Source: Chara braunii (lineage: Eukaryota > Streptophyta > Charophyceae > Charales > Characeae). From it: DNA of 23,719 bases. How positions within the stretch are numbered: the stretch's first letter is position 1; each line of letters starts with the position of its first letter. Location of the stretch: positions 2,334-26,052 of the forward strand of contig BFEA01001239.1 in the NCBI GenBank assembly GCA_003427395.1, written 5' to 3'. Made by a program: the position numbers and the translations under genes. Positions 1 to 8,312 of the stretch are shown piece by piece. The notes beneath the pieces are model-generated. The model did no database searches. It was given only the letters and a program-made list of their open reading frames with translations, and was not told where the DNA came from.

Positions 1-68
<68 letters not shown>
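1..68. repeat. (CA)n microsatellite at window edge
   Basis: A perfect run of 34 CA dinucleotides begins at base 1, so the array probably extends beyond the window. Confidence 0.98.
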
Positions 69-69
<1 letters not shown>

Positions 70-120
70 TCCCTGAGTTTCCTGTGTGATGCATTGTAAT
101 GGGATTGGTGTTTTTTTTTT

Positions 121-233
121 GGGTATTGGTGGTATTTGGTGGTATTTGGTGGTACGTGGTGGTATTTGGTGGTATTGGTGGTATTTGGTGGAGTTATTGG
201 TGGTATTGGTGGTATGTGGTGGTATTGGCGGTT
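121..233. repeat. GGTGGTATTT-type minisatellite
   Basis: After a T10 run (111-120), units of 9-10 bases of the form GGTGGTATTT/GGTGGTATT repeat about eleven times with small variations. It translates to low-complexity Gly/Val/Trp in one frame, which I do not treat as coding. Confidence 0.9.
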
Positions 234-570
234 GCGGAAAAAATTGATAACTTTATTTGAAGGACACTGTGACACTGAAGTGATTGATTTGATTGACTGG
301 GAAGAAGATCCATACTTTGGGTAATCTGGTGGAGGAGGTGCGTTCTGGAAATGGAGGGAGCCAGAGTGGAGGAGGGGGAGGTCACAGAATAAGATTAAAC
401 AACTGGTGCAAACCGAGATGACTGTTCGCTGGCAGGCTGCGAAGGAAAGACTGGACAGGGTACATTTTCGAAAGGATGGGGATCAAATTATTTCTCGCTT
501 CGACGAAGAATGGCTGGGAGGGAAGAGCGGGGGGTGCTGGATAGCCAAGGTGACATGGTTCGGGGGATGA
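234..570 (+). pseudogene. possible coding remnant, unknown
   Basis: Downstream of the minisatellite one forward frame reads with ordinary amino-acid composition on both sides of a single TAA (322-324). Upstream it includes EVIDLIDWEEDPYFG; downstream it includes QTEMTVRWQAAKERLD and RKDGDQIISRFDEEWLG, and it stops near 568. The charged, Trp-containing segment at about 385-540 looks more like protein than the surrounding repeats. I recognise no family and see no start codon, splice site or partner gene that would support it. It could be a chance open frame or a scrap of a transposon gene. Confidence 0.25.
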
Positions 571-1257
571 ACAGACGGACCAGTGAACGACAGAGGAGGA
601 GGATCCTGAGGAGATGAAGCGGGACTACAGACTGCATTTTCACGATTGGACAGTCATCGACTCTGGGATCCCTCTCAGACCTGCACACGTCTTTGGGGTT
701 CCCTCCCCACCTGCTGTCAGTGGTAGAAACCCTGCAAGGAGAGAACTAGCCAAAGTTTTAATAGTGCACTCTAGCAGCATCAGAGTACACCTATTTGTCT
801 GCTTCCTGTTGAGGAAATCCTGGGGTGGGCAAGGAGACGGAAGGAGGAGCCACGGGTACACCCCCAGTGGCTCCTGCCGGTTTCTCGAGCCAGGCCACGG
901 GCTAGAGGAGCGGCTGCTACCTTTCTACGTAAGATCTGGCATCTGCAGACCCTTGATCCTTAGTTTTCAGGTACTCGTCAGAGGCATGGGATGCTGGACC
1001 CGAGTTTTCAGGTACTCGTCAGAGGCATGGGATGCTGGACCCGGTTTCCAGCACAAAGGCTTTTCTCTGAATGTCTCATATTACTCATATCAGCTCAAAC
1101 TCTCATCTGTGAAGTTCAAAAGGGACACTGAGCGCATGATTCTCAAAAAGCACATGATACTCAAAAAGCATTGTATTCCTATTACAAGGAACGCTGCGCC
1201 CCGTTCCCAGAACGTGCTGCTTCCCAGGAATAGGCTGGCGCAATGACGCCGCAATCC
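571..1257. other. non-repetitive sequence, no convincing gene
   Basis: A 210-codon forward frame exists at 614-1246, but it runs through a 41-bp tandem duplication whose length is not a multiple of three and has no recognisable domain. Apart from that duplication and a short near-repeat at 1136-1171 (two copies of CATGATNCTCAAAAAG), I see nothing identifiable. Confidence 0.5.
962..1043. repeat. 41-bp perfect tandem duplication
   Basis: Positions 962-1002 and 1003-1043 are identical head-to-tail copies (unit starts AGTTTTCAGG and ends GGACCCG). No divergence between the copies is visible, so the duplication is recent, or an assembly product. Confidence 0.95.
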
Positions 1258-1284
1258 AAAAAAAAAAAAAAAAAAAAAAAAAAA
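1258..1284 (+). repeat. A27 homopolymer
   Basis: An uninterrupted poly-A run of 27 bases. It could be the 3' tail of a retroposed sequence on the plus strand, but no upstream AATAAA within 50 bases and no clear flanking duplication were found. Confidence 0.95.
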
Positions 1285-1468
1285 GTGCACCAAAGACTCA
1301 AAAGAGCCAACTCAGGTGACACACTAGGAACACTAGTAAAGACGAATGACTAAATGAAATCCATTTTGACAAAACTTCCGGGACAACGAGATAAGATCGT
1401 AGTCGAACGTCCGTAAATGAATTAATAAATAAATAAAATAAAATAAATAAATAAAGATAGTTGAACGT

Positions 1469-1511
<43 letters not shown>

Positions 1512-1765
1512 CTTTTTTTATTTATTTGAACGTGGATCCTGTCAGTGGCCCAATGTTCTTATTCTCTTTACTAGTGGGGACCTTGATCTGTCAACTATCT
1601 AGGGGAGAGTGGCACAACTTACAACTTGATTGATTGATTGATTCTCCGGATTTCAACACCTTGATTAAGTTGATTTTGCCTTTCTTGTTGTTAACTTTAT
1701 TGTGCCTAATTAATATTATAGTATTATGAGATAATTGTGATTGTTGGGAGACTGTCACGGGTGAG
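1285..1765. other. AT-rich non-coding DNA with TAAA-type microsatellite
   Basis: It contains an imperfect AATAAAT array (about 1419-1455), a poly-T tract and AT-rich sequence. No open frame of interest lies on either strand. Confidence 0.6.
1461..1537 (-). mobile_element. poly-T insertion bounded by 12-bp direct repeats
   Basis: TTGAACGTGGAT occurs at 1461-1472 and again at 1526-1537. Between them lie a T39-40 run and C-T7-ATTTA. A poly(A) stretch in reverse orientation between short direct repeats is the signature of a 5'-truncated retroposon inserted by target-primed reverse transcription on the minus strand. Slippage-based duplication is an alternative. Confidence 0.45.
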
Positions 1766-1779
1766 GTGGCGATAACCGT

Positions 1780-2070
1780 CTATTCTTCTCTCACACTGCG
1801 GTTTGCTCCCCTGATTATTAACATTCTTAATCTATCCGTGTCTGGATCTGGTAGGTGTCCCAATTTCAAAATGTTCGGATCAGTCCAAATGTATCTGGTC
1901 CATTTGGCAAATTGGCCTTTCCTCTGGATGTGGGTCCCAATCTCTTTTATCAAAAGAGAATAATTTGAATGCGGCACCCTCATCCTGACTGTATCTAAGC
2001 TATCTTTCTGGTCAGATACATCCACTACGTCGCATTCATGGGGAGAAGGTGGTGGATGCCAGCCAAGCAT
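1780..2070 (-). pseudogene. hypothetical coding fragment, 96 codons
   Basis: A minus-strand frame with balanced composition is open from 2070 to 1780, ending RGANRSVREE. Internal text such as HECDVVDVSDQKDSLDTVRM and FAKWTRYIWTDPNILKLGHL is protein-like rather than repeat-derived. It abuts a long (CT)n array immediately upstream, so any N-terminal extension would be Arg-Glu repeats and is not credible. I recognise no domain, and no neighbouring frame continues it. It may be an exon or a broken transposon gene. It is listed because it stands out from the repeats around it. Confidence 0.3.
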
Positions 2071-2073
2071 CCA

Positions 2074-2076
<3 letters not shown>

Positions 2077-2151
<75 letters not shown>
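2077..2151. repeat. (CT)n microsatellite
   Basis: About 37 CT dinucleotides without interruption. Confidence 0.98.
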
Positions 2152-2154
<3 letters not shown>

Positions 2155-2250
2155 TTTTTTCTTTTTGAAAAGAGCCTATGCTGCACTGCATGCAGTTCAT
2201 AGGCCACCTGCCAGCTACAGTTCGTCACATTGTTATGGCACAGGCCCTCT

Positions 2251-2290
2251 GGTTTTCTTATAAATGGAGCTGGAAAATGGGCGGTTAACC
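2251..2290 (-). repeat. diverged copy of the 20.5-22.1 kb repeat family
   Basis: The plus strand here reads TGGTTTTCTTATAAATGGAG, then CTGGAAAATGGGCGGTTAACC. This matches the reverse complement of the repeat segment seen at 20945-21000, 21410-21465 and 21945-21990, which reads GGTTAACCGACCCCCCATTT followed by TTCAGGTCAATTTATAAGAAAACC. Only about 40 bp are recognisable. Confidence 0.6.
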
Positions 2291-2720
2291 TGCTCTCTGT
2301 TATGGTAGGTTGTGTGCACAGATTCCAGAGAGATGTGGAGTTATTGGGGAGGGAGGGGGGAAGATGCTACTTGCGGTGTTGAGCGTGTCCATGTTGGGCG
2401 GGCGGGAAGGAATCGGGGTGGGTATCTGATGGTTCTCCCCCTCGTTAGGGGTTGGCAGGCCAGGCAGAATGGCATCAAATTCCACGTCTCGTCAAATGAG
2501 ACGAGCATTCAGGGCTTGAGAGTCAGTCATGCATGTTTGGTGCTGGGTTGTGTGCATTCCAGAAGTAATATGCATGGGCTGACCAGCTTCAGAAAGGAAA
2601 ACACCACCTATGGGCAGTCATTTCCTTTTTCCAGAGTCATTTCCTTTTGGCTTCTCCCACCACTCTTCCTGATATTGGTTGGAAAATGCCCATACCTCCA
2701 CCCAGAGAGACACTGGTCTT
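2291..2720. other. no recognisable gene
   Basis: An open forward frame crosses this stretch into the GA microsatellite but has no recognisable domain. I see nothing else of note. Confidence 0.5.
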
Positions 2721-2736
2721 GGGGGGGGGGGGGGGG

Positions 2737-2792
<56 letters not shown>
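2721..2792. repeat. G19 run followed by (GA)n
   Basis: An uninterrupted G19 (2721-2739) is followed directly by about 27 AG dinucleotides. Confidence 0.97.
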
Positions 2793-2794
<2 letters not shown>

Positions 2795-3206
2795 ACTACG
2801 CCCACACTGGGCCACCCAAGAAGGAAGTGTCCATATGACTATGTGTGGTCCAGGAATGACCATGCATATGTTGCTTCTATTTGTTTAACTCTGTTACAGT
2901 TACTGTTTTTCTTCTTTTTTTGTTTGCTTTTGATGCACTTCCTTTATTACTTACTAGCTAGGTGCCCGCGGTGCGGGGGGTGCGGGCCATGCCCGCAGAT
3001 ATAAGAAATGTTGTAGGCAATTTGACACGGACCACTCGCATAAACCGAGACAGACTTAAAAAAAGAAAAACGAATCACACGGTAATAAAGAATAGCCTAA
3101 AACTGGCTACGGAGTCTGAGTTCGATTGACGAATAGCTTAGCGTCCATGGTGCGGGCGGTGCGAGTTACACCCACAACCAAAACTACCGAAACGGTATAG
3201 AAAGTA
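2793..3206. other. non-coding DNA with a diverged GC-rich duplicated motif
   Basis: TGCCCGCGGTGCGGGG at about 2963 and GTCCATGGTGCGGGCGGTGC at about 3144 are related short segments about 180 bp apart, suggesting the two ends of a small repeat. I cannot assign a family. Confidence 0.35.
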
Positions 3207-3585
3207 CCATAGAGTAGAGGAGAGTGTCGTAGAGTAGAGGCGAGTGTCGTAGAGTAGAGTAGAGTGTCGTAGTGTAGAGTAGACTCAGTGTTGTAGAGTA
3301 GAGTAGAGTGGAGTAAAGTAGAATGCCATAGAGTAGAGTAGAGTAGAGTGGAGTAAAGTAGAATGTCATAGAGTAGAGTAGAATGTCATAGAGTAAAGTA
3401 GAGTAGAGTAGAGTAGAGTAGAGTAGAGTAGAGTAGAGTGTCGTCGAGTAGGGTAGAGTACAATGTCGTCGAGTAGAGTAGAGTACAGTGTCGTAGAGTA
3501 GAGTAGTGCAGAGTAGAGTGTAGTAAAGTAGAATAGAGTAGAGTGTACTATAGTACAATAGAGTGTTGTAGAGTAGAGTAGAGAA
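3207..3585. repeat. GTAGA pentanucleotide satellite
   Basis: GTAGA/GAGTA units repeat throughout with recurrent variants GTGTC, ATGTC and GCCAT. Higher-order blocks such as TAGAGTAGAGTAGAGTGTCG recur about every 25-35 bases. Long open frames on the minus strand here are just translations of the satellite. Confidence 0.93.
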
Positions 3586-3660
3586 CAACGATTTTGTCAA
3601 AACGAACATTTTTTTTTTTTTGAACCGAAATTGAAACTCCATTTTTTTCCACATTTGTCG
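3575..3660 (-). repeat. dispersed element end, copy 1
   Basis: Read on the minus strand, this contains TTTCAATTTCGGTTCAAAAA, then TGTTCGTTTTGACAAAATCG and TTGTTC. The same order of motifs appears on the plus strand at 9425-9498 and 19885-19956. Confidence 0.6.
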
Positions 3661-3682
3661 TGGTTTACGCATAATTTGTGAC

Positions 3683-3926
3683 AGGGTAAGGGGGTAAAAG
3701 GGGTAAGGGGTAAGGGGTAAGGGGCAAGGGGGATAGGGGGTAAGGGGTAAGGGGTAAAGGGTAATGGGTAAGGGGTGAGGGTCAGGACTCAGGGGTAAGG
3801 GGTACGAGGTAAGGGGGTAAGGGGTAAGGGGTAATGGGTGAGGGGTAATGGGCGAGGGGTGAGGGGTGAGGGGTGAGGGGTAATGAGATAAGGAAGTAGG
3901 GGTGGGGGGTGACGGGTAAAGGGGTA
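3683..3926. repeat. GGGGTAA heptanucleotide minisatellite
   Basis: Some 30 units of GGGGTAA/GGGGTGA/GGGTAAT repeat with G-runs of 3-5 bases, then a G10 run (3940-3949). It resembles telomeric DNA in base skew but not in sequence (green plants use TTTAGGG). Closely spaced G4 runs make the plus strand a strong G-quadruplex candidate. Confidence 0.9.
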
Positions 3927-4195
3927 ATGTGATTGTTATGGGGGGGGGGGGTGTAGGGGGAAATGCAAAATATGGAAGAATAACTACAAAACAGTTGAAG
4001 ACCTCTTTTGGTAAGGGATTTAGTCGTTTCTTGCATTGTGAAATCATTCCTTCAGTGCTCAAATTTTGCGTTTGTTTTTTGCATTGCATCTTTCATAGTT
4101 GTTATCTTGTAGAACTAATGATACCTTTCCTTCACGTGTGGTCACAATATGATCGTCTCATGTATTTGGATGACTATTGTAATATACCCGTATGT

Positions 4196-4922
4196 CTACT
4201 CGACAACAACTGTATCGAAAACTATCTGACATTGTATTTTCTTAATGTAATATGATGCAAAGTTCACGGTGAATGGCGACAAAAAACCTCTAGTGAACAG
4301 CGATGCATATGTGAGAATAAACACACCGCACTCATTGAAGTCGCACTACTTCAGGATGTCTTCCACTACCCATGTATGATTGAACAGTTTGATGTCAATC
4401 TTCTTACCTTGTTCTATTGATTTCATGTACAAGAACTTTGCAACCCCCCCGTCACCATTTTTGCAAGTTTCACATCAAGTGGCATTGAGTCGTAGTACTC
4501 AAATTTGCTACGCCTCAAGTCGACCACTACGAGCGTCCAATGTTGATTTTGTTTGACATGGAAAGACACGATAATTGAGTCTGTGTCGCTAATCACAACG
4601 TCCGTGAACAATTTGCGAACTTTATCGTATTGAAACTTCATGTTGTTATCGAAAAATCTAACGAAGAAGAATAAGCAGAGAATTGTTGTCGTTGGGATGC
4701 GACTCCTTTCCGTCCTATCCACAATGTCGTTCTTGGAGTCACATTCTACGTGATGCACACAACACTCGTTATCTAGTTGGATGAGGTTAAAATAAAAATT
4801 AACTATGTCATCGTTCAACTATTTTTTTACAATCATAAGAAGGCTGAAGTCGTTGACTGTCAGCTTTAGTTTTTCTCCCGTGTCTTTGTTCATCGAGCTT
4901 GTTATGATGTCTTCATTCCCGA
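4196..4922 (-). pseudogene. ULP1-like cysteine protease domain (peptidase C48)
   Basis: C48/ULP1 proteases cleave ubiquitin-like modifiers, and related domains occur in plant transposons. In the minus frame, LTVNDFSLLM then LNDDIVNFYFNLIQ match the usual N-terminal (W)LND-xx-INFY motif. NQHWTLVVVDLRRSKFEYYD gives the catalytic His and the Asp (YYDSM), and DFNECGVFILTYAS (about 4300-4340) supplies the catalytic Cys. A TAG stands where the motif's Trp is expected (about 4819-4821), another TAG lies just before CDFNECGVF, and a one-base frameshift falls in a homopolymer of seven C on the plus strand (4444-4450). The triad residues are thus all present but not in one open frame. Upstream coding blocks lie at 4954-8078. 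The frame ends at a stop at 4196-4198. Confidence 0.8.
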
Positions 4923-4953
4923 GTTCCACTCGCAATCATGTGAGTGCCGCCAT

Positions 4954-5570
4954 CTATTGCTCTGCGAAGTTTGTTGTTGCCAAGTGCACAGTCCATCCTT
5001 TTTCGCACCTTCTGTTCTCCTCTATTTCCCTTTTTGCTATGACTTTCTTGTCGATCATCAGCCTCAATGCGACTTCCTTCTCTCGCGCCATCATATCTCC
5101 AAAACATTTGAAGTTCGACGGAACAAGATATTTGAAATTAACTGTGGCTCCATGCCCTCTGTCCTTAACCGCGATCCAATGGAACACCTCCTTCTTCCCA
5201 TTGACTTCTTCGGCATACTGCCCCGGAAACTTCCCCTCTAACCTCCCCCGTATATCTTTAGGACACTTGTTATCATACGGTGACAACTCCGCTGCGTCGA
5301 ACTTATCGAAAAACTCATTCACCAACGACCATATCCACCCCTTGCACCTCGCAACGTTTATGTATCCTCTCAACCTGTTTGACCAGTCTGGCTGCCACTT
5401 CGGATATAAAGCCTCAGTCCAAATGTTTTTTTCACATGACTGACCCATGCAAATCCTCATGAATTCTCACCACTTCTCCTGGTGTTTTTTACCGCTGGTG
5501 TCATTTTCAGATACGTTGTAACCCACAGGCTCGATTTGTTTCTTCAACCCTACGTAGCACCGTGTTCTCG
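4954..5570 (-). pseudogene. N-terminal extension of the C48 protease gene
   Basis: This minus frame reads from about 5570 (CYVGLKKQIEPVGYN) through a TGA at 5467-5469 into MRICMGQSCEKNIWTEALYP, WQPDWSNRLRGYINVARCKG and KWSL-like Trp-rich text, to a TAG at 4954. It is in the same frame as the protease domain and separated from it only by stops. Composition is rich in Trp, Lys and Glu, with conserved-looking text at FFDKFDAAELSPYDNKCPKD and VFHWIAVKDRGHGATVNFKY. I know no family for this part. Upstream it is broken off by an inserted inverted-repeat element. Confidence 0.55.
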
Positions 5571-5611
5571 TTCGGAGGTGAACGCGAACAAGCGCCCAAA
5601 ACCCTCTGAAC

Positions 5612-5656
<45 letters not shown>

Positions 5657-5893
5657 AAGTTCTTCGAAAAATCTGAAAAAACTTTATGTTATGTAAAATA
5701 GCAATGCAAACAACTTTTGCCTTGAAGTCATGTTCAAATTCGTAGCTAATAATGAGTTAAATATCAAAAACCGAAATTTGTTTTTTTTTTTCTTTTTTTT
5801 TTTACCAAAAAAATATATGTTCGCCCGAACATGTTCGCGAGCTGTTCGCACGAACGAGCGGACATGAAAAGGCGTGAACACGTTCGCCGTGCT
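5571..5893. mobile_element. inverted-repeat element inserted in the minus-strand gene
   Basis: The left edge reads TAGCACCGTGTTCTCGTTCG. The right edge, reverse-complemented, reads TAGCACGGCGAACGTGTTCA. These are imperfect terminal inverted repeats. Inside are an A42 run (5614-5655), a T-rich stretch near 5780-5803 and GAAC/GTTC palindromes (for example CGAACATGTTCG at 5825-5836). Coding text of the minus-strand gene stops at one edge and resumes at the other. Size and structure suggest a MITE-like non-autonomous DNA element. Its interior (5682-5760) resembles 9743-9815. Confidence 0.5.
5682..5762 (+). repeat. dispersed repeat copy A (ACTTTTGCCTT motif)
   Basis: CAACTTTTGCCTTGAAGTCA followed by TGTTCAAATTC resembles CAACTTTTGCCTTAGGGTCA then CATCCAAATCC at about 9767-9800, with matching AAAATA-rich text just upstream. 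By eye this is roughly two-thirds identical over about 70 bp. Confidence 0.45.
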
Positions 5894-6397
5894 ATGCAGC
5901 TTCAACCTCCGAAATCCTCTTATGTCTTCACAGTCAAAGTGGAGCGACGACAACATTGTACGATCACCGCCCATGTTGTCATATGTCGAAACATACGAAT
6001 ACCCGTGTTCGTGATCGTCGTCAAAGTAAACGATGCACAAAAGATCATAATCTCGCAAACCGTAAATGTCAACAACAACAGATCCCCTTAGCACCGCTCT
6101 TTTCATGGCCTATGAAGTATGCTGCCCAACAACCGGGTAATAGGAGTATTCCTTCGCACGCCTCCAGTCAAAGTCCTTCGGAAGGATACATGTTCCTTTG
6201 ACATTGAGATTCTCCTCACAATGATTAATTGGAGTGAGTACCAACTCCGGCGGTTCCCACAAAGCAGGATCATTCACACCCCTTCGAGTAGTTGACGTCT
6301 CAATTGGAGCATCGAAACAATTGCCTTGTTCAACGACCGCTAATTGAATGCGATATTTCCCTCGGGAATCGAAAGAATCGACATAACATCTATGCAA
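5880..6397 (-). pseudogene. GQHT-motif domain of the broken minus-strand gene
   Basis: The minus frame from 6397 reads HRCYVDSFDSRGKYRIQLAV, then PPELVLTPINHCEENLNVKG, FDWRRAKEYSYYPVVGQHTS, one TAG (6110-6112), and in the same frame AMKRAVLRGSVVVDIYGLRD, YDNMGGDRTMLSSLHFDCED and GFRRLKLHS. The YYPVVGQHT-x-xAM pattern recalls the GxHR/GQHR core of ParB-like (Srx-fold) domains, where this motif binds a nucleotide, but the similarity is only a short motif. The block ends at the inserted element (5571-5893), beyond which the protease-linked part resumes. Function unknown. Confidence 0.5.
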
Positions 6398-6830
6398 ACC
6401 CTTGGCACGCCTTTTCGTTTTTTGTCGTCTTTATTGTACTCGAGAAAGAAACACAATGTCATGTAGACAACAAGGGGCCTCTTCGTTTCCGGCTCGTCCT
6501 CGACAAAGAGGTCACACCGATGAGGGCCCACCCCTTCGGCGTCGTCGCTTGAATCATCTGACTTGGGGCGCCTTGATGAGCGTGCGACGCTCTTTGGTTG
6601 TGATGTTTTGCGAGCACGGCCGCTTGGTGTACGCTTCTTAGCGGCTTCGCCAAACGTTTCCTGTGATGCATCGAAGGCACATCGAGCATCATCCACAACT
6701 TCTTTTCTTGCTTGTTTCTTCATCGCTACTGGTGTAAGGGATGCATCTGCTTTTGGTTTACCCCTACGATTCGAAGCTCCACCTGTTCCTATATCGCCAT
6801 CCTCCACCGTCCTCCATATCCTCATTCTGC
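6398..6830 (-). pseudogene. low-complexity linker block of the broken gene
   Basis: The frame open on the minus strand from about 6830 carries GGASNRRGKPKADASLTPVA, then KKQARKEVVDDARCAFDASQ, Lys/Arg/Ser-rich text (ARKTSQPKSVARSSRRPKSD) and an acidic patch DDSSDDAEG, then PETKRPLVVYMTLCFFLEYN. It reads as a disordered nuclear-protein linker with basic stretches that could act as nuclear localisation signals. A frameshift near 6400 is needed to join the GQHT block and another near 6800 to join the block upstream. Confidence 0.45.
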
Positions 6831-7150
6831 ATGCGATCAAATTCTTCCCTCTCATTGTGCGACCCACCACTTGACGCACTCATTTCACATTCCATACCAT
6901 CTGACGATGCACCTAAACGGCCACCCACAAAACATTCTTCTTGGCGTCGACCGCTGCCACCGTGCTCCGTATTCTGTTCCTCATCCCAACCGCCGTCTCC
7001 ACGTCGCTCACTGTAACCACACCGTCCCTCGAGCTCTGAGTCCATGTTCCCTTCGCTGTCTCCTCCGTCGCCCCAGCCCATGTTGTGAGTCCTCGAAGGA
7101 CCCTACGTCTCGTTCACGGAACCCAACATCTTCCTCCATTCGTTAGTCAT
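6764..7150 (-). pseudogene. acidic Gly/Glu/Asp-rich block of the broken gene
   Basis: From an ATG at 7148-7150 the frame reads MTNEWRKMLGSVNET, a TAG, then HNMGWGDGGDSEGNMDSELE and further Gly, Glu, Asp, Arg-rich sequence to a stop at 6764. Low complexity suggests a disordered region. It follows the 311-codon upstream block after an apparent frameshift near 7145, and overlaps the start of the next block in another frame. Whether these breaks are mutations or short introns cannot be settled from sequence alone. Confidence 0.4.
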
Positions 7151-8078
7151 ACTGTTGGTCGACGACATGAAGATATGTCTGCCGCGAGCGTGAACTGCGC
7201 GCAGTCGCATCAGGTATTTTGAGTCGCGACAAACGTATGGCGAATAACTTCCTCTTCACGACGCTTTTCGAAGAACCTTCCCCCGATTGCCTGGAGTATG
7301 TAATTACCTCGTCAGCAACGTTTGAATGTTGCTGAGGAGTTGAAACTACTTGGCGTCGTTCTCCACAAGGCTTCAAAAAATCAGCAACACCCTGGACCGG
7401 AGTGTCGTACGGGACAAGTGGTCCTGCGAAATGATGATCGACGTCTACCTTCGGGTACTGACCACTTTTTCTATAGCTATTGGTCTTGTTAAGGAAATCC
7501 ACCAGATAAACCATCCGAATGTCACTTCTATCCCCCTTGAAATCGAAGGGTTTCATACTGAATGCCTTCTGACCGTACCCCTTGAACAGGACAAGGTCGA
7601 GGCTGACTTTCTTGTCCGCACCGACTGGGTCATCGTAAACCAAAGTGAGATGAAATTTCCTCAAGTCTCTGTTGTCAACCTTGCCCTTCTCCGTCGCCAC
7701 CTGATCGCCCTCAGACTTCTCGATGCCACCACAACAGTACGAATTCCGACCTCCGTCTTCCGTGAAGAAAACTATAGCACCACACCCGGCCTCATGGGTG
7801 TCACCCACCCACTCAAGTGCCCAAAGCTTATCACGATAGAGTTTGAACCTGTTGTTGACCATTTTCTCCCCATCTCCTAAAGTCCTCAGTTTCTTTCCTG
7901 GACGGGCAAACATACGCAATGACTGACCGAATAAACAAACAACTGTCATCGCCATATCACCAACTGAATCCCTTAACAACAGACTCTCTCCTGGATCGTT
8001 CCAGAGAGGGTCTCCTCTATCTGTGTCGAAGGGGGATAGGGTCCGACGTTTCGCAAATGCTAAACCCCACAGGGGCAC
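7143..8078 (-). pseudogene. N-terminal 311-codon block, unknown function
   Basis: This is the longest non-repetitive open frame on the minus strand in the first half of the window. It includes KKLRTLGDGEKMVNNRFKLY, KLWALEWVGDTHEAGCGAIV, RKFHLTLVYDDPVGADKKVS, DLVLFKGYGQKAFSMKPFDF and IRMVYLVDFLNKTNSYRKSG, then a Ser/Arg/Lys-rich tail. The first 20 or so codons (PLWGLAFAKRRTLSPF) come from the tandem repeat at 8030-8310, so the true start is uncertain; an internal Met (DMAMTVVCLFG, near 7955) is an alternative. No signal peptide or known domain is recognised. Order and strand suggest it is the front of the same gene that ends in the C48 protease. Confidence 0.5.
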
Positions 8079-8312
8079 ACAGTCAAGTGGGGATCCGACG
8101 TTTGTGAAATGCTCGACCCTCTCCCATACCTATGCCGAAGGGGGAAAGGGTCCAACGTTTCACAAACGCCAGAACCCACGGGGGCATGAAGTGGAGTGGG
8201 GGTCCGACGTTTGTGAAACATTGGACCCTCTCCCTTATTTGTGCCGAAAGGGGAAAGGGTCCGGCCTTTCGCAAACGCTGAATCCCACGGGGGCATGAAG
8301 TGGAGAGGTTGC
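8025..8312. repeat. about 125-bp-period repeat with alternating inverted motifs
   Basis: Each unit holds AAAGGGTCCGACGTTTCGCA in one direction, CCCACGGGGGCATGAAGTGG, and then the inverse motif GTCCGACGTTTGTGAAAC with GGACCCTCTCCC. About two and a half units occur (starting near 8030, 8148 and 8253) with 10-15% divergence by eye. The arms GGGTCCAACGTTTCACAAAC and GTTTGTGAAACATTGGACCC could pair. Confidence 0.75.

Noticed and set aside
614-1246. 210-codon plus-strand frame
   Set aside because: No domain, crosses a 41-bp duplication that shifts frame relative to itself, and lacks flanking gene signals.
2600-2890. Overlapping frames encoding Arg-Glu or Ser-Leu dipeptide repeats
   Set aside because: Translations of the G-run and (GA)n microsatellite on both strands.
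3184-4089. 301-codon minus-strand frame rich in Tyr/Ser/Leu and Pro/Thr
   Set aside because: It is a translation of the GTAGA and GGGGTAA satellites; periodic composition, no independent protein signal.
5040-5070. TCATCAG on the plus strand as a possible minus-strand hammerhead core
   Set aside because: No GAAA partner, stem II or stem III at the required distance.
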